From Streptomyces sp. ST2-7A (GTDB lineage Bacteria; Actinomycetota; Actinomycetes; Streptomycetales; Streptomycetaceae): DNA of 64,000 nucleotides. Location of the stretch: NCBI RefSeq assembly GCF_021390475.1, contig NZ_JAJUWS010000006.1, positions 124,001-188,000 of the forward strand, written 5' to 3'. Of this stretch, positions 60,186 through 64,000 are shown one piece after another. Made by a program: the position numbers and the translations under genes. How positions within the stretch are numbered: position 1 is the first letter of the stretch; the number at the start of each line of letters is the position of its first letter. The notes under the pieces are model-generated. The model was not told where the DNA came from, did not search any database, and was given only the letters and a program-made list of their open reading frames with translations.

Positions 60186-60258
60186 CGGGGCACCGACACC
60201 CCCGAACCGGACCCGGGCCGGCTCCGGGTCCGGGTCCGGTTCGGGGGTCGGTGCCCCG
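60186..60258 (-). terminator. Long hairpin after bluB-cobT
   Basis: CGGGGCACCGA and further arms (CCCCCGAACCGGACCCG) pair with the mirror sequence over about 28 bp with one 2-nt bulge, 13 nt beyond the stop. Confidence 0.8.
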
Positions 60259-60271
60259 TGCCGGTCGGTGA

Positions 60272-63073
60272 TCAGTTCTTGTCGGTGATCCCGGCGGCGT
60301 CGAAGGTGGCCACCTCCCGCAGGGCCCGGGCCGCGGACTGGACCACGGGAAGGGCCAGCAGGGCGCCGGTCCCCTCCCCCAGTCGCAGGTCGAGGTCGAC
60401 CAACGGACGCAGCCCCAGCGCCGCGAGCGCCGCCATGTGACCGGGCTCCGCGCTGCGGTGTCCGGCGATGCACACCGAAACCGCCTCGGGTGTGATGGCC
60501 CGGGCGATCAGGGCCGCGGCCCCGGCGCTGACGCCGTCGAGGATCACCGGCACCCGCAGCGACGCGCCGCCCAGGATGAATCCGGCGAGGGCGGCGTGTT
60601 CCAGGCCGCCGACCGCCGCCACCACACCGATCGGGTCGGCGGGGTCCGGCTGGTGCAACTCCAGCGCGCGGCGCACCACGTCCACCTTGTGGGCGTGGCC
60701 GGCGTCGTCGACACCGGTTCCCCGGCCGGTCACCTCGGCCGGATCGGCACCGGTCCACACGGCGGTGAGGGCCGCCGCGACGGTGGTGTTGGCGATGCCC
60801 ATCTCACCGGTGAGCAGGGCCCGGTTGCCGGCGGCGACCAGGTCACGGGCGGTCTCGATACCGATCTCCAGGGCCCGGACCACCTCCTCCCTGCTCATGG
60901 CGGGACCGACGGTGAAGTCGTCGGTGCCGGGACGGACCTTGCGCGGGAGCAGGCCGTCACGGGGCGGAAGGTCGGCGGCGACCCCGACGTCCACCACGCA
61001 GACCTCGGCCCCCACCTGGTTGGCGAAGGCGTTGCACACCGCGCCCCCGTCCAGGAAGTTCTGCACCATCTGCGCGGTGACCTCGCGCGGCCAGGGGGAG
61101 ACGCCCTGGGCGTGCACGCCGTGGTCGCCGGCGAAGACCGCCACCGCGGCCGGCTCGGGGACCGGCGGGGGGCAACTGCGGGACAGGCCACACAGTTGGG
61201 CGGCGAGGATCTCCAGCGCGCCGAGGGCCCCGGCGGGCTTGGTCATCCGCTTCTGACGCTCCCACGCCTCGCCCAGGGCCCGCGCGTCCAGTGGGCGGAT
61301 CTCGGCCAGGGTCTCGCCGAGCAGGTCGTGCGGCTCGGCTCCGGGCAGGGCGCGGCGGCCGTAGGACTCCTCGTGCACCACCCAGGAGAGCGGACGCCGT
61401 CGGGACCAGCCGGCCCGCGCCAGTTCCGGCTCCTCGGGGAACTCGTCCACGTAGCCCACGCACAGGTAGGCGACCACCTCGAGGTGGTCGGGCAGGTCGA
61501 GGGAGCGCACCAGCTCCCGCTCGTCGAAGAAGCTCACCCAGCCGACGCCCAGACCCTCCGCCCGGGCCGCCAGCCAGAGGTTCTCCACCGCCAGGGCGGA
61601 GGAGTAGGGGGCCATCTGCGGCTGGGTGTGCCGACCGAGCGTGTGCCGGCCGCCGCGGGTGGGGTCGGCGGTGACGACGATGTTGACGGGTGTGTCGAGG
61701 ATGGCCTCGATCTTCAACTCGCGGAACTGCTTGGCGCGGGCGCGGGGCAACGACTGCGCGTACACCTCGCGCTGCTGTTGGGCCAGCTCGTGCACCCGGG
61801 CCCGGGTCTCCGCGGAACGGATGATGACGAAGTCCCAGGGCTGGGAGTGGCCCACGCTGGGCGCGGTGTGCGCGGCCTCCAGCACCCGCAGCAGCACCTC
61901 GTGCGGGATGGGATCGGGACGGAAGCCGTTGCGGATGTCCCGGCGGTCGCGCATCAGGCGGTGGACCGCCTCGCGCTCGGCCTCGTCGTAGCCGGGCGCG
62001 GCGGGGCCGCGCGGGGTGGGGCCGCGCGGGGTGGGTTCCCCGGCGGGGACGACCTCCGTCGCCGGGTCCACGGGGTCGCTCCCGTCCCCGGGATCGCCGG
62101 CGGTGTCCGGGGTCGTGTCCGGGGCGGTCCCCCCGGTCTCGTCCACGGCGGTGTCCGGCGCGCCGGTTTCGACTCCGTCGGGCGCGTCGGCCGGACCACG
62201 GCCCCCCTCCGTCGGATCCGTCGCCGGGGATTCCGTGGTGTTCCCCGCTCCGTCGGGCCCGGGCCCCCCGGCGGTCGGTTCGTCCACCGCCTCCACCGGC
62301 GCCTCCACCGGCTCGGGCGCGTCCGTTACGGTCTCGTCCGCCACGGGGCCGTCCGCCACAGGTACGTCCGCCACGGCGTCGTCCGCCACGGGTGCGGCGG
62401 CCGGTACCGGCTCCGCCACGGGAGCGGGGTCGGTGTCCTCCGCCACGGGGGCGGGTGTCGACGCCTCGACCGGCCCGGCGACCGGCACGGGGGCGACGGG
62501 TTCCGGGGACGCGAGGGGCACCGCTTCCGGGAGTGCCCCCGGCGGGACCGGACCGGCCCCGACTGGGTGGGGTCCCGGCGCCCCGGGAGGGGCCTCGGTC
62601 GCCGGATCGGCCGGGGTGTCCGTCACCTCCCCGAGGGGGTGCCAGGCACCCGGGCCGGCGGGCACGACGGCCGGGGGGATCGCCCCGGCGACCGGGGGCA
62701 GGTGTCCGCCGGAGGCGTCGAGGTACTCGGGACCGGTCACCCCGGGGTGCCCCGGCACGCCGTACGGCGGGGTCCCCACCACCGGGTCGCCGGATGTCGG
62801 CGGCAGGTGGACGGCCGGGGGCGGCGGGGTACCCATCGGTGGGGTCCCGTAGCCGCCGAGTGCCTGCGGGGCGTCCCCCCAGGAGCCGTGGAAGCCCGGC
62901 ATGAGGAGTTCCTCCTCCTCCGGTTCCCCGGGTTCACCGGCGTCACCCGCCACCGGCGGGACGCCGGGATGGGCCGGCGGTGCGAAGTGCCCGCCGACCG
63001 GCCCGGCCTGCGGGCCGGTCGCCCCGGTGTTCTCCGGCATGCCCCGCTCCGGAATGTGGCCGGTCTCCGTCAT
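60272..63073 (-). CDS. cobT: BluB-CobT fusion with long disordered head
   Basis: Two cobalamin lower-ligand enzymes in one 933-residue chain. Residues 1 to about 355 are Pro/Ala/Val/Glu-rich with degenerate PVAD repeats and no fold signature. About 360-570 is a nitroreductase-like BluB domain (RRDIRNGFRPDPIPHEVLLR, GHSQPWDFVIIRS), which makes 5,6-dimethylbenzimidazole from FMNH2. About 580-925 is CobT, the nicotinate-nucleotide:DMB phosphoribosyltransferase, with GEMGIANTTVAAAL, GRGTGVDDAGHAHK and the catalytic Glu in LGEGTGALLALP. The ATG (MTETGHIPE) has GAGG 8 nt upstream. The fusion would channel DMB to alpha-ribazole phosphate. Confidence 0.95.
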   Translation of the reverse strand: MTETGHIPERGMPENTGATGPQAGPVGGHFAPPAHPGVPPVAGDAGEPGEPEEEELLMPGFHGSWGDAPQALGGYGTPPMGTPPPPAVHLPPTSGDPVVGTPPYGVPGHPGVTGPEYLDASGGHLPPVAGAIPPAVVPAGPGAWHPLGEVTDTPADPATEAPPGAPGPHPVGAGPVPPGALPEAVPLASPEPVAPVPVAGPVEASTPAPVAEDTDPAPVAEPVPAAAPVADDAVADVPVADGPVADETVTDAPEPVEAPVEAVDEPTAGGPGPDGAGNTTESPATDPTEGGRGPADAPDGVETGAPDTAVDETGGTAPDTTPDTAGDPGDGSDPVDPATEVVPAGEPTPRGPTPRGPAAPGYDEAEREAVHRLMRDRRDIRNGFRPDPIPHEVLLRVLEAAHTAPSVGHSQPWDFVIIRSAETRARVHELAQQQREVYAQSLPRARAKQFRELKIEAILDTPVNIVVTADPTRGGRHTLGRHTQPQMAPYSSALAVENLWLAARAEGLGVGWVSFFDERELVRSLDLPDHLEVVAYLCVGYVDEFPEEPELARAGWSRRRPLSWVVHEESYGRRALPGAEPHDLLGETLAEIRPLDARALGEAWERQKRMTKPAGALGALEILAAQLCGLSRSCPPPVPEPAAVAVFAGDHGVHAQGVSPWPREVTAQMVQNFLDGGAVCNAFANQVGAEVCVVDVGVAADLPPRDGLLPRKVRPGTDDFTVGPAMSREEVVRALEIGIETARDLVAAGNRALLTGEMGIANTTVAAALTAVWTGADPAEVTGRGTGVDDAGHAHKVDVVRRALELHQPDPADPIGVVAAVGGLEHAALAGFILGGASLRVPVILDGVSAGAAALIARAITPEAVSVCIAGHRSAEPGHMAALAALGLRPLVDLDLRLGEGTGALLALPVVQSAARALREVATFDAAGITDKN

Positions 63074-63327
63074 GCGTATTCCTCGCCCGTCGAAAGGTGT
63101 CCTGGCGGTCCCGGCGGGCGTCCTCCCCCCGTTCCGGGAAACGAACGCCGGTGGACCCTCGGCGGAACCCCACACTCCCGGTGACCGGACATTGCGTGAG
63201 GAAAACCGACACCCGACCGGCGGCGCAACGATCCATCAGCGTACCCGCCACGGGTGACGTTCCCGCCTCCGGGTGACCGAAGGAAACCGGAACATCCGCT
63301 TTGTCACCGGCACTGTCGTTGCGATGT

Positions 63328-64000
63328 TCACATCCGACTGCCAACGAGCAGAAAGGCGACGTTCCGACCCTGTTCCGTCCAACTCGACGTTTCCAGTTCC
63401 ACGGTCTGGAGCAGGGCGCACCGAACGCCGTAGCCGGCCCCCGAGAGCACCCGCCCGGCGGCCTCCGCCCCGTCCCGGGTCAGGGCGTGGCCGACGACGC
63501 GCTGGGGACGCCGGTCCACACAGGCGAGCAGGGTTCGCGGCCCTCCTCCACCGATCCGCACCACGTCGGGTTCCGGAAGGTCGGCCAGAGCCTGGGGAGC
63601 CGCGCCGTGCACCACCCGCAGCGGAACACCGAGTCGGCGAGCCGTGGCGGAGATCCGCGCGCAGGTCCGCGCGTCGCGGTCCACGACGATGACCCCCGCG
63701 CCCTGTCGGGCGGCCTCCAGGGCGGTCCATCCGGAGCCACCGCCCACGTCCCAGACCAGGTCACCGGGGCCGGGTCCCAGCGCGGCGAGTTGGGCGGCCC
63801 GCAGGTGGGGGTCGTCGGCGGGTTCGCCGGACGATCCGTCACCCGGCGCGGTCCGGGCGGGGGACTCCCCGTAGACGGCGGGCGGCAGGCCCCATCCGCG
63901 GGGCAGCGCTCCCGCCCCGGCCTCACGGCCCGCCAGCCACACGCCCTCACCGGGGGCGCCCGCTCCCCCGGGGACCCCCGAACCACCGGGGGTGTCGGGA
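63328..64000 (-). CDS. cobL: Precorrin-6Y methyltransferase CobL/CbiT-type, 5' part missing
   Basis: The visible 224 codons include the C-terminal CbiT domain: the SAM site LVWDVGGGSGWTALEAAR, the acidic VVDRDARTC and VRIGGGGPRTLL, matching precorrin-6Y C15-methylase/decarboxylase. The sequence before it (WLAGREAGAGALPRGWGLPP) looks like the hinge to the N-terminal CbiE domain. The usual HRDGMITK-like motif between the domains is not clear. The frame stays open to the right edge, so the true start lies outside; a GTG at 63942 is an internal alternative. Confidence 0.85.
   Translation of the reverse strand, partial: PDTPGGSGVPGGAGAPGEGVWLAGREAGAGALPRGWGLPPAVYGESPARTAPGDGSSGEPADDPHLRAAQLAALGPGPGDLVWDVGGGSGWTALEAARQGAGVIVVDRDARTCARISATARRLGVPLRVVHGAAPQALADLPEPDVVRIGGGGPRTLLACVDRRPQRVVGHALTRDGAEAAGRVLSGAGYGVRCALLQTVELETSSWTEQGRNVAFLLVGSRM

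Larger units (their letters stand above)
59941..60271. other. Gap between the bluB-cobT fusion and cobA
   Basis: About 331 bp with two tandem terminators near the cobT end and the cobA promoter region on the other side. I searched both strands for a B12-box core (GCCACTG) and saw none, so no cobalamin riboswitch is claimed. Confidence 0.55.

Noticed and set aside
59941..60271. Possible cobalamin riboswitch before cobA
   Set aside because: No B12-box core (GCCACTG) or matching helix set found; the strong hairpins are simple terminators near cobT.
63074..63327. Possible cobalamin riboswitch or ECF-type promoter before the bluB-cobT fusion
   Set aside because: No B12 box; a GGAAC-like element exists but without a convincing -10.
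63273..63692. Plus-strand frame over the end of the cobL-like gene
   Set aside because: Antisense to a conserved methyltransferase domain and composed of Arg/Pro-rich code beyond its first 25 codons.

Overview
The window is chromosomal core DNA from a very GC-rich, spore-forming actinomycete, almost certainly Streptomyces or a close relative in the Streptomycetaceae. The reasons are gene content and order: a pyr operon next to the developmental regulator bldD, a shikimate cluster, rel, the sec and ruv clusters, the PIM lipid genes, and an SsgB close to full identity with the Streptomyces protein. The same order is known from Streptomyces coelicolor (bldD SCO1489, relA SCO1513, ssgB SCO1541). 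Most genes are on the minus strand and many are joined by ATGA or GTGA start-stop overlaps. I see no insertion sequence, prophage, CRISPR array or toxin-antitoxin pair.

Region by region. 0-5 kb: pyrR-pyrB-pyrC-PH-like protein-carA, with a candidate PyrR-binding hairpin in front of pyrR. 5.2-5.8 kb: divergent bldD with two BldD boxes on its own promoter. 6-9.1 kb: nusB, efp, a peptidase-fold protein with a degraded metal site, and a small P-loop kinase. 9.3-16.4 kb: aroQ, aroB, aroK and aroC, then aroE, mltG (with a 120-bp tandem repeat) and ruvX. 16.4-20.8 kb: alaS, two small membrane proteins and a zinc-free rpsD. 20.9-21.8 kb: a divergent DUF2470 gene behind a candidate iron box. 21.9-26.4 kb: rarA, a vitamin K epoxide reductase homologue, hisS and a metallo-hydrolase. 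27-35.3 kb: a DUF349 protein, bifunctional rel, apt, secF, secD and yajC. 35.5-41.5 kb: ruvB-ruvA-ruvC, yebC, pdxT, pdxS and a LemA-like protein. 41.5-49.3 kb: pimA, an acyltransferase and pgsA (PIM synthesis), an unrecognised membrane protein, a HIT protein and thrS. 49.4-51.3 kb: two tRNA-Val(CAC) genes, ssgB and a CGNR regulator. 51.4-55.2 kb: two small membrane proteins, a GNAT, pabC and pabB. 55.5-56 kb: tRNA-Gly, tRNA-Cys and three tRNA-Val(GAC). 56.6-64 kb: a Ser/Thr kinase, a SpoU methyltransferase, and the cobalamin genes cobA, a bluB-cobT fusion and a partial cobL-like gene.

The genes are mainly housekeeping: pyrimidine, chorismate, folate-precursor, PLP and cobalamin synthesis, translation, stringent response, Holliday-junction processing, protein export and phosphoinositide lipids. 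The most informative second-look signals are regulatory or structural: the iron box shared by rpsD and the DUF2470 gene, the PyrR-box hairpin, the tandem BldD boxes, a possible multi-helix RNA between two convergent genes, the peptidase-fold protein lacking metal ligands beside efp, the BluB-CobT fusion with a long disordered leader, and a tRNA-Val copy with a compensated acceptor stem.
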